Source of the DNA: Fusobacterium sp.
GTDB taxonomy: Bacteria; Fusobacteriota; Fusobacteriia; Fusobacteriales; Fusobacteriaceae
Direction: 5' to 3'
Length of the DNA stretch: 13,214 nt
NCBI GenBank assembly: GCA_030527385.1
Contig: JAUNAY010000025.1
Location: forward strand, 1-13,214
The translations under genes were made by a program, and so were the position numbers. The stretch's first letter is position 1. Each line of letters starts with the position of its first letter. The notes under the pieces were generated by a model, which did no database searches, was not told the origin of the DNA, and saw only the letters and a program-made list of their open reading frames with translations. Below, piece after piece: positions 1 through 7,197 of this stretch.

Positions 1-2617
1 ATTTATAAGAAAATACTGTTCTATCTTGTCCTAATCTATAAGCTCTATCTATGGCTTGATTTTCAACCGTTTTATTCCACCAAGGATCATAAATAAATAT
101 TGTATCAGCAGCTGTAAGATTTAATCCTACCCCTCCTGTTTTTAATGTCATTATAAATACTTTATATTTGTTATCTTTTTGAAACTTATCAACTAACGCT
201 TGTCTATCTTTAGTACTTCCTGTCATTGATAAATAGTTTATATTATATTTTTTTAAATCTTCGCAGATATTATCAATAGAGTTAATATAGTTAGTAAATA
301 CCAATACTTTATGTCCGTTCTCTACTGCTTCAAGAATATTATTTACAAGAACCTCTCTCTTACTTGACATAACTCCATTACTTTTAGCTTCTGGACAACT
401 TGTTATCTGTCTAAGTTCGTTAAGTGCTTGTAATATAAAAAATTGTGTTTTTCCTATTCCATTCTCTTTTATTTGACTATTAACCATTTTATAATAATAA
501 CTTCTTCTCTCTTCATAAAGCTTTTTCTGTTCTGGATTCATCTCTATAAACATAGTTTTTTCTATCTTATCTGGAAGATCTTTTAAAACTTCCTTTTTAA
601 CTCTTCTTAATATAAATGGATATATTTTCTTTTTTAACTCCTCTATCGCTTCTGGATCATTCTCCTTTTGAATAGGAACTGCATAGTAAGTATTAAACTC
701 TTCAGCTGTTCCAAACATAGCTGGATTTAAAAATCTAAATAATGAATATAGCTCTCCAAGATTATTTTCTATTGGTGTTCCACTCAAAGCTATTCTATTT
801 TTAGAATTAAGAAGCATTATTGCCTTTGTTGTTTGAGCATTTATATTTTTAATATTTTGTGATTCATCAAGAATTATAGTATCAAATTTCATCTCTCTTA
901 ATGATTCAATATCATTTCTTATTGTTCCATATGTTGTTAAAATTACACTGTTCTTTTTAATTATATCCACATTTCTAAAGTTTCCATAATATATACCAAC
1001 TTTTAACTTAGGGCTGAATTTTTTTATCTCTCCCTCCCAGTTATATATTAAACTTTTTGGCATTATTACCAAACTTTTTTTCCCTTTAACTTCGTGTAAT
1101 CTTGTAAGTACCGATATTGCTTGAAGAGTTTTCCCAAGCCCCATATCATCAGCTAAACACCCTCCTAAATTATTATCCATTAAGTAAGCTAACCATTTAT
1201 ATCCATACTCTTGATATTCTCTTAGTTTAGCTTTTACTTTTGGAGGTTCAATATCATAATCTTTTACGTTATTTATTCCTTTAAAGAAATTTCTACTTCT
1301 ATTCATCTCTTGAGTAAATATTTTATCTTCTATCAATTCTTCTATTAAAGGTAGATCAAAGAAAGAAAGTTTTACCTTTTTCTTATCGCTATCTTTAAAT
1401 AATCTTTCTAACTTTTCAATATATTTTCTATTGATTAAAGCACTTGTTCCATCACTAAGAACTATATATGAATCCTTTTTATATGACGATAAAACATCTA
1501 GTATAGAGAATTTTTCTCCCTCTATTTCAAGCTCTACCTCTCCCTCAAGGAAATCTATTGAATGACTAAAGTTTCCAATAACCTTTGGTTTTACAGCTTT
1601 TATATTATACTTTCTCAACTTGTCAGTTCCAACAACTTTATATTTTGAAGCTAACTGTAACAACTCTTTTGTAATAAACTCTTTTGCAAGTTTTTCTTGT
1701 AAAATTATAAGATTGTCTTCATCAAGATAAAATCCTGACTTCATCTTGATATTTCTTTGAAGTTTTGTTAATATCTTTACAATCTCCTCTACTGCTTCTG
1801 GAAGTTTGCTAAGATCTATTTCACTTATAAATATCTTCTTTTCAAGATTGTTCACAACTGCAGTTTTTGTTATTTCATTACTTTTTAAAAACTCATAATC
1901 CATTGTTGAAACAGCCACATTTATCTGCAAGTACAAACTATTATCTTGAGATATTTTTTCTATAATAAGTTGAGGTATAGGAGTGTTCTTCTCTCCCTCA
2001 ATAATTTTGTAATCTAAATATTCTATCTCTACATTTTTAAAATATTTAACTGTCATTGTTATAAAGTTCTCAAGCTCTTTTTTATTTATTATCCCTATAA
2101 GTTCCTTCAATGTATGTAAATTATTTTCTTCAAAAGGTAGAAGATAAAAAATTCCGTCTCTTTCTAATATTTCCTCTGTTACTATTTTAAAATCACTATA
2201 TGTTTCATTTAACAATAGCTCCGTATACAATATATTTGTATCTTCCTCTTTTTCTTTAATAATCAAAGTCAAAATATTATTATCTTTTTTCCATTTAATA
2301 GGAATCATATCTTCATTTACAAATTTTTCATTATCAATAAGGTATTGAATTAGATTTGAGTGTTCACTAAGGTAAGCCTCTTGATACTCCTTTTCCCAGT
2401 CAATAAAGAAGCTGTCCTCCTTTATCCCCTTAATATAAGAAAGTACAGCTTTCATCTTATTATCTTTTTCTTCTATATCTTCGTCTATATCTATAAAATC
2501 TAAATTTTCTACTATTTCATCTCTGTTTAAAACAGGAATCACATATTTTCCTTTTTCATCTTCTTTTAACATTATATAAATATCTTCTAATCTGTATTCT
2601 TTCTTTTCCCAGCTCAT
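1..2617 (-). CDS. SNF2-family DEAD/H-box helicase (C-terminus cut by window edge)
   Basis: ATP-dependent nucleic-acid translocase of the bacterial SNF2/HepA-like group, expected to act on DNA-protein or DNA-RNA complexes in the cytoplasm; its exact role is unknown. The frame is open from the start to position 1, giving 872 visible residues. Residues about 1-450 match the style of the bacterial SNF2-associated N-terminal region and contain no cysteine, so no SWIM zinc finger is seen. The helicase core begins near residue 465 (LREYQEYGYKWL). Walker A is DDMGLGKT at 490-497, motif II is DESQ at 584-587, the SGTPIENN motif follows, and motif VI (QAIDRAYRLGQDR) is at 854-866. Since motif VI lies near the end of such proteins, probably only a few tens of residues are missing. 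The start at 2617 is preferred over the in-frame ATG at 2623 because TAAGGA sits 6 nt before it. It has its own promoter downstream of the MBL-fold gene. Confidence 0.93.
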   Translation of the reverse strand, partial: MSWEKKEYRLEDIYIMLKEDEKGKYVIPVLNRDEIVENLDFIDIDEDIEEKDNKMKAVLSYIKGIKEDSFFIDWEKEYQEAYLSEHSNLIQYLIDNEKFVNEDMIPIKWKKDNNILTLIIKEKEEDTNILYTELLLNETYSDFKIVTEEILERDGIFYLLPFEENNLHTLKELIGIINKKELENFITMTVKYFKNVEIEYLDYKIIEGEKNTPIPQLIIEKISQDNSLYLQINVAVSTMDYEFLKSNEITKTAVVNNLEKKIFISEIDLSKLPEAVEEIVKILTKLQRNIKMKSGFYLDEDNLIILQEKLAKEFITKELLQLASKYKVVGTDKLRKYNIKAVKPKVIGNFSHSIDFLEGEVELEIEGEKFSILDVLSSYKKDSYIVLSDGTSALINRKYIEKLERLFKDSDKKKVKLSFFDLPLIEELIEDKIFTQEMNRSRNFFKGINNVKDYDIEPPKVKAKLREYQEYGYKWLAYLMDNNLGGCLADDMGLGKTLQAISVLTRLHEVKGKKSLVIMPKSLIYNWEGEIKKFSPKLKVGIYYGNFRNVDIIKKNSVILTTYGTIRNDIESLREMKFDTIILDESQNIKNINAQTTKAIMLLNSKNRIALSGTPIENNLGELYSLFRFLNPAMFGTAEEFNTYYAVPIQKENDPEAIEELKKKIYPFILRRVKKEVLKDLPDKIEKTMFIEMNPEQKKLYEERRSYYYKMVNSQIKENGIGKTQFFILQALNELRQITSCPEAKSNGVMSSKREVLVNNILEAVENGHKVLVFTNYINSIDNICEDLKKYNINYLSMTGSTKDRQALVDKFQKDNKYKVFIMTLKTGGVGLNLTAADTIFIYDPWWNKTVENQAIDRAYRLGQDRTVFSYK

Positions 2618-2623
2618 AATCAT

Positions 2624-2629
2624 TCCTTA
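2624..2629 (-). promoter_or_regulatory. Ribosome binding site deciding the SNF2 start
   Basis: TAAGGA on the minus strand lies 6 nt before the ATG at 2617 but directly abuts the in-frame ATG at 2623, so the downstream ATG is the likely start. Confidence 0.65.
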
Positions 2630-2654
2630 CTATAAATTTAATCATTTAATGTAT

Positions 2655-2683
2655 ATTATACCAAAAATGATAACTTTTATCAA
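2655..2683 (-). promoter_or_regulatory. Sigma-70-type promoter of the SNF2 gene
   Basis: The minus strand carries TTGATA (2678-2683), a 17-bp spacer and a perfect TATAAT (2655-2660). The -10 is about 38 nt from the SNF2 start. A 15-bp inverted repeat (TGATAA, 3 nt, TTATCA; 2668-2682) overlaps the -35 box and spacer and could be an operator. The promoter sits between the MBL-fold gene and the SNF2 gene, where no GC-rich terminator is visible, so some read-through from upstream is also possible. Confidence 0.75.
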
Positions 2684-2719
2684 TCTTGTATAATTCTTTT
2701 TACTTTATTTTAATATTAA

Positions 2720-3433
2720 CTAATAATTTACCTCTTCTAAAATATTCTCTATTGACAAAATTTTTGTCTTAATAGAGGAATACTCTTTTCTAAACTTTTC
2801 TATCTCTGTATAACCTTTATCAAAGTGCATAGGTACAAAATATTTAGGTTCTAATTTGTTTATAAAATATTCTCCACCTTTATACATATTTTCTTCTAAT
2901 CTTGGATCTACAGGAAAAAATGTTATATCTATTCTTCTATTATTGTTTTCTATATCTTTTATTATTTCTTGAAACTTATCTTTCATATATTTTTCTTCTT
3001 CTAAAGTATCATCTGTCCACGCCCACCAGTTCAAATCTCCTGCATAAAACAATACCTTTTCTTTGAGTTCTATCCAAAAAGATACTCCCTCATCTGTCGA
3101 ACCATAAGTCTTTATATTTATATCTAAAATCTTTTTCTCTTGATTTTCCTCCAAAAAAGTTATATCTAAATTTTTTAAATTAGTTTTTATATCTGAACTA
3201 AAAATATATTTAATATCATTATTAAGCTCATACCAATTTAATATTTCTGGATTAAAATGATCATAATGAATATGTGAAGCAAAAATATATACTTGTTTAT
3301 CTTTTCTTTTTACAAAATCTAAAATATCTATTTTTGAATCTGATTTTTTAGGAGTTTTATAATAATCAAAAATTAAGATGTTTTTTTCATCTTCAACCAC
3401 AAAACAACTATGATAAATATAATATATTTTCAT
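2720..3433 (-). CDS. MBL-fold metallo-hydrolase-like protein
   Basis: Cytoplasmic metallo-beta-lactamase-fold protein of 237 residues, with no signal peptide or membrane segment. The family signature HxHxDH is present as HIHYDH at residues 54-59. Later fold landmarks are GD in YAGDLNWW (D133) and PMHF (H203). H8 near the N-terminus sits in the first strand, as in UlaG-like members. No histidine occurs between H59 and D133, where many MBL enzymes have their fourth zinc ligand; that place holds STDEGVSF at 112-119. The substrate cannot be read from the sequence. A GAGGTG ribosome binding site precedes the ATG at a normal distance. The gene is divergent from the VOC gene, about 150 bp away, and upstream of the SNF2 gene. 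It ends in TAG. It does not have the features of classical glyoxalase II or RNase J/Z. Confidence 0.85.
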   Translation of the reverse strand: MKIYYIYHSCFVVEDEKNILIFDYYKTPKKSDSKIDILDFVKRKDKQVYIFASHIHYDHFNPEILNWYELNNDIKYIFSSDIKTNLKNLDITFLEENQEKKILDINIKTYGSTDEGVSFWIELKEKVLFYAGDLNWWAWTDDTLEEEKYMKDKFQEIIKDIENNNRRIDITFFPVDPRLEENMYKGGEYFINKLEPKYFVPMHFDKGYTEIEKFRKEYSSIKTKILSIENILEEVNY

Positions 3434-3462
3434 TTTTTCACCTCACTATTTTTCGACTATAT

Positions 3463-3471
3463 ATTATATCA
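3463..3471 (-). promoter_or_regulatory. Extended -10 promoter of the MBL-fold gene
   Basis: The minus strand reads TGA followed by TATAAT (-10 at 3463-3468, TGn at 3469-3471), an extended -10 element about 30 nt before the start codon. The -35 region is poor (TTTTAG at 3486-3491). A perfect 14-bp palindrome, GATTTTTAAAAATC (3473-3486), fills the spacer. Confidence 0.6.
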
Positions 3472-3529
3472 CGATTTTTAAAAATCTAAAATGTTTATTT
3501 TAAACTTTTTCAGTCTTCTTTATTTTTTA

Positions 3530-3558
3530 TTGACTTTATAAGCAAGTTAGTATATCTT
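3530..3558 (+). promoter_or_regulatory. Candidate promoter of the VOC gene
   Basis: TTGACT (3530-3535), a 17-bp spacer and TATCTT (3553-3558) lie about 30 nt before the ATG. The -35 is good and the -10 is mediocre, so the exact -10 register is uncertain. Confidence 0.45.
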
Positions 3559-3587
3559 TAAAGTATATTTTACTTAGGAGGTGCTTT

Positions 3588-3959
3588 ATGAATTTTGTAT
3601 TTAATCATTTTAATTTTAATGTTTTAGATTTAGAAAAAAGTTTAAAATTTTATGAAGAAGCTCTTGGATTAAAAGAGATAAGAAGAAAAGTAGCTAATGA
3701 TGACAGTTTTATTCTTGTTTATTTAGGAGATGACAAAACAAATTTTTCTCTTGAGTTAACTTGGTTAAGAGATAGAAAAGAGCCTTATGATCTAGGAGAT
3801 GAAGAGTTCCATTTAGCTCTTGTCACAGATGATTTTGACAGTGCCTATGCAAAACATAAAGCTATGGATTGCATAGCTTATGAAAATCCTAGTATGGGTA
3901 TTTATTTTATCACTGACCCCGATGGATATTGGATTGAAATAGTGCCACAAAAAAAATAA
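3588..3959 (+). CDS. VOC-family protein, glyoxalase I-like (lactoylglutathione lyase type)
   Basis: Small cytoplasmic vicinal-oxygen-chelate enzyme of 123 residues, made of two beta-alpha-beta-beta-beta modules. It most resembles bacterial glyoxalase I, which isomerises the thiol hemiacetal of methylglyoxal to an S-lactoyl thioester. All four expected metal ligands are seen: H7 (NHFNFNV), E56 (LELTW), H75 (FHLAL) and E117 (GYWIEIV, after TDPDG). This ligand pattern and the TDPDGYWIE ending favour a real lyase over a metal-free VOC relative. Which thiol is used is not visible; other VOC activities remain possible. AGGAGG precedes the ATG at good spacing, so the start is secure. The gene stands alone on the plus strand, divergent from the MBL-fold gene and closed by a hairpin terminator shared with der. 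Confidence 0.85.
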   Translation: MNFVFNHFNFNVLDLEKSLKFYEEALGLKEIRRKVANDDSFILVYLGDDKTNFSLELTWLRDRKEPYDLGDEEFHLALVTDDFDSAYAKHKAMDCIAYENPSMGIYFITDPDGYWIEIVPQKK

Positions 3960-3970
3960 TTAAAACAAAT

Positions 3971-4003
3971 GGGAGTCGCTTTAAGCAACTCCCTTTAATA
4001 TTT
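3971..4003. terminator. Bidirectional intrinsic terminator between VOC gene and der
   Basis: GGGAGT (3971-3976) pairs with ACTCCC (3988-3993), with an inner GC/GC pair after a C-A mismatch and a TTTAA loop. The plus strand continues into a T-rich tail (TTTAATATTTTT), and the minus strand into ATTTGTTTTAATTA followed by a T run. It lies between two convergent genes and can serve both. Confidence 0.85.
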
Positions 4004-5329
4004 TTACTCTTTTTCTGCATTTTTCTTTTCAAAACTAATAAGAATTGGTGATCCTTCAAATCCAAATGATTCTCTAAATTTATTTTCTATATATCTTGCA
4101 TAAGAGAAGTGAATCAATTCTGGATAGTTACAGAATAGTACAAATCTTGGTGGTGCAACTGATACTTGTGTAGCATAGTTGATTTTTACTACTCTTCCTT
4201 TTCTTGTTGGTGGATTATTCATCAATACTGCTTCTTTTAGCACAGTATTTAGAAGTCCTGTTGAAATTCTCTTAGTATATTCTTCGTAAATTGTATCTGA
4301 TATTTCAAGAATTTTTGTTGTTCTTTGCCCAGTCAAAGCTGATACAAATTCAATAGGTGCATATGAAAGGAATGGAAGTTCTGCATATAACTCCTCTCTC
4401 ATACTTTTCATTGTAACCTTATTTTTATCTACTAAATCCCATTTATTTACTACAACTACTATCGGTTTTAACTCTTCAGCAGCTATTCCTGCAATTCTTT
4501 TATCTTGCTCTGTAAGTCCCTCTTGTCCGTCCAACATAAGTATACATACATCTGCTCTTTTTATTGTTTTTATAGCTCTTAAAACTGAATAGTATTCTAA
4601 GCTTTCCTCTACTTTTGATTTTCTTCTAATACCAGCAGTATCTATAATCATATATCTCTTATCATTATACTCTACAACTGTATCTATTGCGTCTCTTGTT
4701 GTTCCAGCTATATTACTTACTATTGTTCTTTCCTCTCCTGACAATCTATTTACAAGAGATGATTTTCCAGCATTAGGTTTACCAATGATAGCAAGTTTTA
4801 AAACGTCCTCTTCCTCTTCTGGAAGTTCAATTTTTTCTACCATTTCTGTTACTAAATCAAGCAAATCTCCAAGGTTTACCTTGTGTCCCCCTGAAATAGG
4901 TACTAAGTTTTCAAATCCAAGTCCCCAGAAATCATATACATCATCTTGTTGTTCCACAAAATTATCAATTTTATTTACACAAAGAATAATAGGCTTTTGT
5001 TTTTTTCTAAGTATATATGCTATCTCTTCATCTAATGGATTTACACCTGCTTTTCCATCAACTACAAAAAGTATAACATCAGCTTCATTCATTGCCACTT
5101 CTGCTTGCTCTTTTATCTTAGTCATCATAAAATCGTTGTTTCTTGGCTCAAGTCCCCCTGTATCAACGATTACAAACTCTGTTCCATTCCACTCTGTTTC
5201 TCTATAAAGTCTGTCTCTAGTAACACCTGGCATATCGTCAACTATTGCAACTCTATCTCCTACTAAGTTATTAAAAAGTGTTGATTTACCAACGTTTGGT
5301 CTTCCAACTATTGCAACAATAGGTTTCAT
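4004..5329 (-). CDS. der: Ribosome-assembly GTPase Der (EngA)
   Basis: Essential double-GTPase that binds the 50S subunit precursor and aids late ribosome assembly. The 441 residues match the family's usual length. GTPase domain 1 has G1 GRPNVGKST at 9-17, G3 DTGG at 56-59 and G4 NKID at 119-122. Domain 2 has GKPNAGKSS at 183-191, DTAG at 230-233 and NKWD at 295-298. The C-terminal 100 residues or so form the KH-like domain typical of Der. An acidic linker (LPEEEEDV, around 169-176) joins the two G domains. After domain 1's last strand the usual SA-type G5 motif reads SGGHKVN, a small deviation. GGGAGG precedes the ATG. The gene follows the ygiQ-like gene by only 20 nt and is probably co-transcribed with it, ending at the bidirectional terminator. 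Confidence 0.98.
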   Translation of the reverse strand: MKPIVAIVGRPNVGKSTLFNNLVGDRVAIVDDMPGVTRDRLYRETEWNGTEFVIVDTGGLEPRNNDFMMTKIKEQAEVAMNEADVILFVVDGKAGVNPLDEEIAYILRKKQKPIILCVNKIDNFVEQQDDVYDFWGLGFENLVPISGGHKVNLGDLLDLVTEMVEKIELPEEEEDVLKLAIIGKPNAGKSSLVNRLSGEERTIVSNIAGTTRDAIDTVVEYNDKRYMIIDTAGIRRKSKVEESLEYYSVLRAIKTIKRADVCILMLDGQEGLTEQDKRIAGIAAEELKPIVVVVNKWDLVDKNKVTMKSMREELYAELPFLSYAPIEFVSALTGQRTTKILEISDTIYEEYTKRISTGLLNTVLKEAVLMNNPPTRKGRVVKINYATQVSVAPPRFVLFCNYPELIHFSYARYIENKFRESFGFEGSPILISFEKKNAEKE

Positions 5330-5349
5330 TTTTTACCTCCCTATAATAT

Positions 5350-7059
5350 TTATCTTCTCTTATTATTATTTTCTCTCGGAATTAAGATATCCTTTTGTTT
5401 TTGTTTTTTTCCATTATCCTTTTCTACAAAAAGTTTTTTTCCTGTAAATGGATTCATCTCTGTATAGTACATCAATGTAGAATATGTTGATGGAGTAGGT
5501 GTAAATACCTGTACCTGCTCTGGATTTACTCTCAACTCTGACGATGCAAATCTCTTTAAATCAAGCATATCTTTCTCATTACAACCTGGGTGTGCTGCTA
5601 TTAAATAATAAGTCAAAAATTGTTTTTTCCCAAGTTTTTTATTTATTTGATAAAATCTTTCTTTAAACTCTTTTAATGGTGCTTTTCCCTGTTTTCCCAT
5701 AAGAGAAAGCACTTTGTCTTCTGTATGTTCTGGAGCTATTTTCATTTGTCCAGATATATGATCTTTTATTATCTCCTCTGTATATAGCTGTCCACATCTA
5801 TTATCATCTAAAATCATATCATATCTTATTCCAGATGCAATAAATATTTTTTTAATTTTATCTATACTTTTTAATCTTCTTAAAAGATCTATCTGTTTAG
5901 TATGATCTATTTTTAATGCTGGACATTTTTGTGGATACAAGCATCTTCTATGCTGACAAGCACCAAATTTTAACTTTTTCTTACACTCAACTTGATACAT
6001 ATTAGCAGTAGGTCCCCCAACATCAGCTATATTCCCTTTAAATTTTTTCATTTTGGTAATCTCTTTTACCTCTTCTACTATTGAATCCTCTGTTCTTGAA
6101 ATTACCGTTCTTCCTTGATGAATAGCTATTGCACAAAAATTGCACTCTCCATAACAACCTCTATGTGTTGTTACAGATGTCTTTATTGTATCTAAAGCTC
6201 TTACCTCTCCCATTTTCTTGTAATATGGGTGTACATCTCTTTCAAAATTCATTGAATATATTTCATCTAATTCTTGACTTGTAAAATTTTCAGTTGGTGG
6301 GTTTTGAATCAAATATCTATCCCCACACTTTTGATACAATCCTTTTGCTATGATAGGATCGCAATTATGATAAAAAGTTTCAAAAGCTTTTATAAATTCC
6401 TTTTTATCTTTTACACAATCTTCATAAGATGGAAGCTCTAAATATCCATCTTTTATCTCCTTAGATATATAGCTTAATCCTCTTATATCTTTCCATTCTT
6501 TTCCATCTCTTATGGCTCTAGCTAGTTCAAGCATTGACTTTTCTCCCATTCCATAAGACAATATATCTGCTTTAGCATCAAAAATAAGAGGACGTCTTAG
6601 ATTATTACTCCAATAATCATAGTGAGTTATTCTTCTTAAACTTGCTTCAATTCCTCCTAAAACAATAGGAATTCCACTATTTTTAAAATATCTTTTAATA
6701 AGATTAGTATAAGCTATTGAAGCTCTATCTGGTCTTTTTGTATTTTCTCCTCCTGGAGTAAAATCATCACTTCTTCTTTTCTTTTTTGTTGCTGTATAAT
6801 TTGCTACCATAGAATCTACACAACCAGCTGATACAGCCCAATAAAGTTTAGGCTCTCCTAATCTTTTAATATCAACATCACTATTGATGTCTGGTTGAGC
6901 TATAACTCCAACTTTAAATCCGTGTTTATACAACCATTTTCCTATTAATGCTGTTCCGTTATATGAAGAATCTATATATGTATCTCCAGATATTAGTATA
7001 ATATCCAGATAACTCCAACCTAATTTCTTTACCTCTTCCATCGTTGTAGGCAAAAACAT
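5350..7059 (-). CDS. YgiQ-family radical SAM protein (UPF0313)
   Basis: Radical SAM enzyme of the YgiQ family; the reaction is not established. The 569 residues comprise an N-terminal YgiQ-specific region (about 1-290), the radical SAM core, and a shorter C-terminal part than in E. coli YgiQ. The cluster motif CxxxCxxC is seen in RGCYGECNFCA (C302, C306, C309), where three cysteines bind the 4Fe-4S cluster that cleaves S-adenosylmethionine. A second cysteine group at 359-379 (C359, C368, C373, C379) is characteristic of the family and may hold another cluster or a structural metal. The C-terminus is a Lys/Arg/Asn-rich tail ending NNNKRR. AGGTGA precedes the ATG by a normal spacing. It is the first gene of a likely two-gene unit with der and lies just downstream of the mgl operon terminator. 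No signal peptide is visible. Confidence 0.92.
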   Translation of the reverse strand: MFLPTTMEEVKKLGWSYLDIILISGDTYIDSSYNGTALIGKWLYKHGFKVGVIAQPDINSDVDIKRLGEPKLYWAVSAGCVDSMVANYTATKKKRRSDDFTPGGENTKRPDRASIAYTNLIKRYFKNSGIPIVLGGIEASLRRITHYDYWSNNLRRPLIFDAKADILSYGMGEKSMLELARAIRDGKEWKDIRGLSYISKEIKDGYLELPSYEDCVKDKKEFIKAFETFYHNCDPIIAKGLYQKCGDRYLIQNPPTENFTSQELDEIYSMNFERDVHPYYKKMGEVRALDTIKTSVTTHRGCYGECNFCAIAIHQGRTVISRTEDSIVEEVKEITKMKKFKGNIADVGGPTANMYQVECKKKLKFGACQHRRCLYPQKCPALKIDHTKQIDLLRRLKSIDKIKKIFIASGIRYDMILDDNRCGQLYTEEIIKDHISGQMKIAPEHTEDKVLSLMGKQGKAPLKEFKERFYQINKKLGKKQFLTYYLIAAHPGCNEKDMLDLKRFASSELRVNPEQVQVFTPTPSTYSTLMYYTEMNPFTGKKLFVEKDNGKKQKQKDILIPRENNNKRR

Positions 7060-7091
7060 ATTTTATCACCTGTTATTTTAGACTTCCCTTT

Positions 7092-7100
7092 ATTTTAACA
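7092..7100 (-). promoter_or_regulatory. Extended -10 promoter of the ygiQ-der unit
   Basis: The minus strand reads TGT then TAAAAT (-10 at 7092-7097, TGn at 7098-7100), 32 nt before the start codon, with no good -35. A further TAAAAT at 7075-7080 is closer but has no TG extension. Confidence 0.45.
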
Positions 7101-7140
7101 TATATTCTAATTTTTTTCGAATGATTTTTTTAATCTTACA

Positions 7141-7177
7141 AAAAAATAAAAAGTCTGGCTGAAAAACCAGACTTTTT
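7141..7177 (-). terminator. Intrinsic terminator of the mgl operon
   Basis: An 11-bp perfect stem (7148-7158 with 7167-7177, core AAGTCTGG/CCAGACTT) has an 8-nt loop. It is followed on the minus strand by TTTATTTTTTTG. It begins about 20 nt after the mglC stop and separates the transporter operon from the ygiQ-der unit. Confidence 0.92.
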
Positions 7178-7197
7178 TAAGTTCAAATTTTATTTTA

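Noticed and set aside
1..2617. The SNF2 gene as part of a phage-defence island
   Set aside because: No nuclease, methylase or other defence partner is in view; neighbours are housekeeping genes, and the architecture matches common chromosomal SNF2 helicases.
3533..3564. ACTTTA/TAAAGT repeat spanning the VOC promoter
   Set aside because: Six AT-rich pairs separated by 20 nt are expected by chance in this base composition.
4785..5207. Plus-strand open frame of 140 codons inside der
   Set aside because: Antisense shadow of a highly conserved gene; low-complexity Ser-rich translation and no family resemblance.
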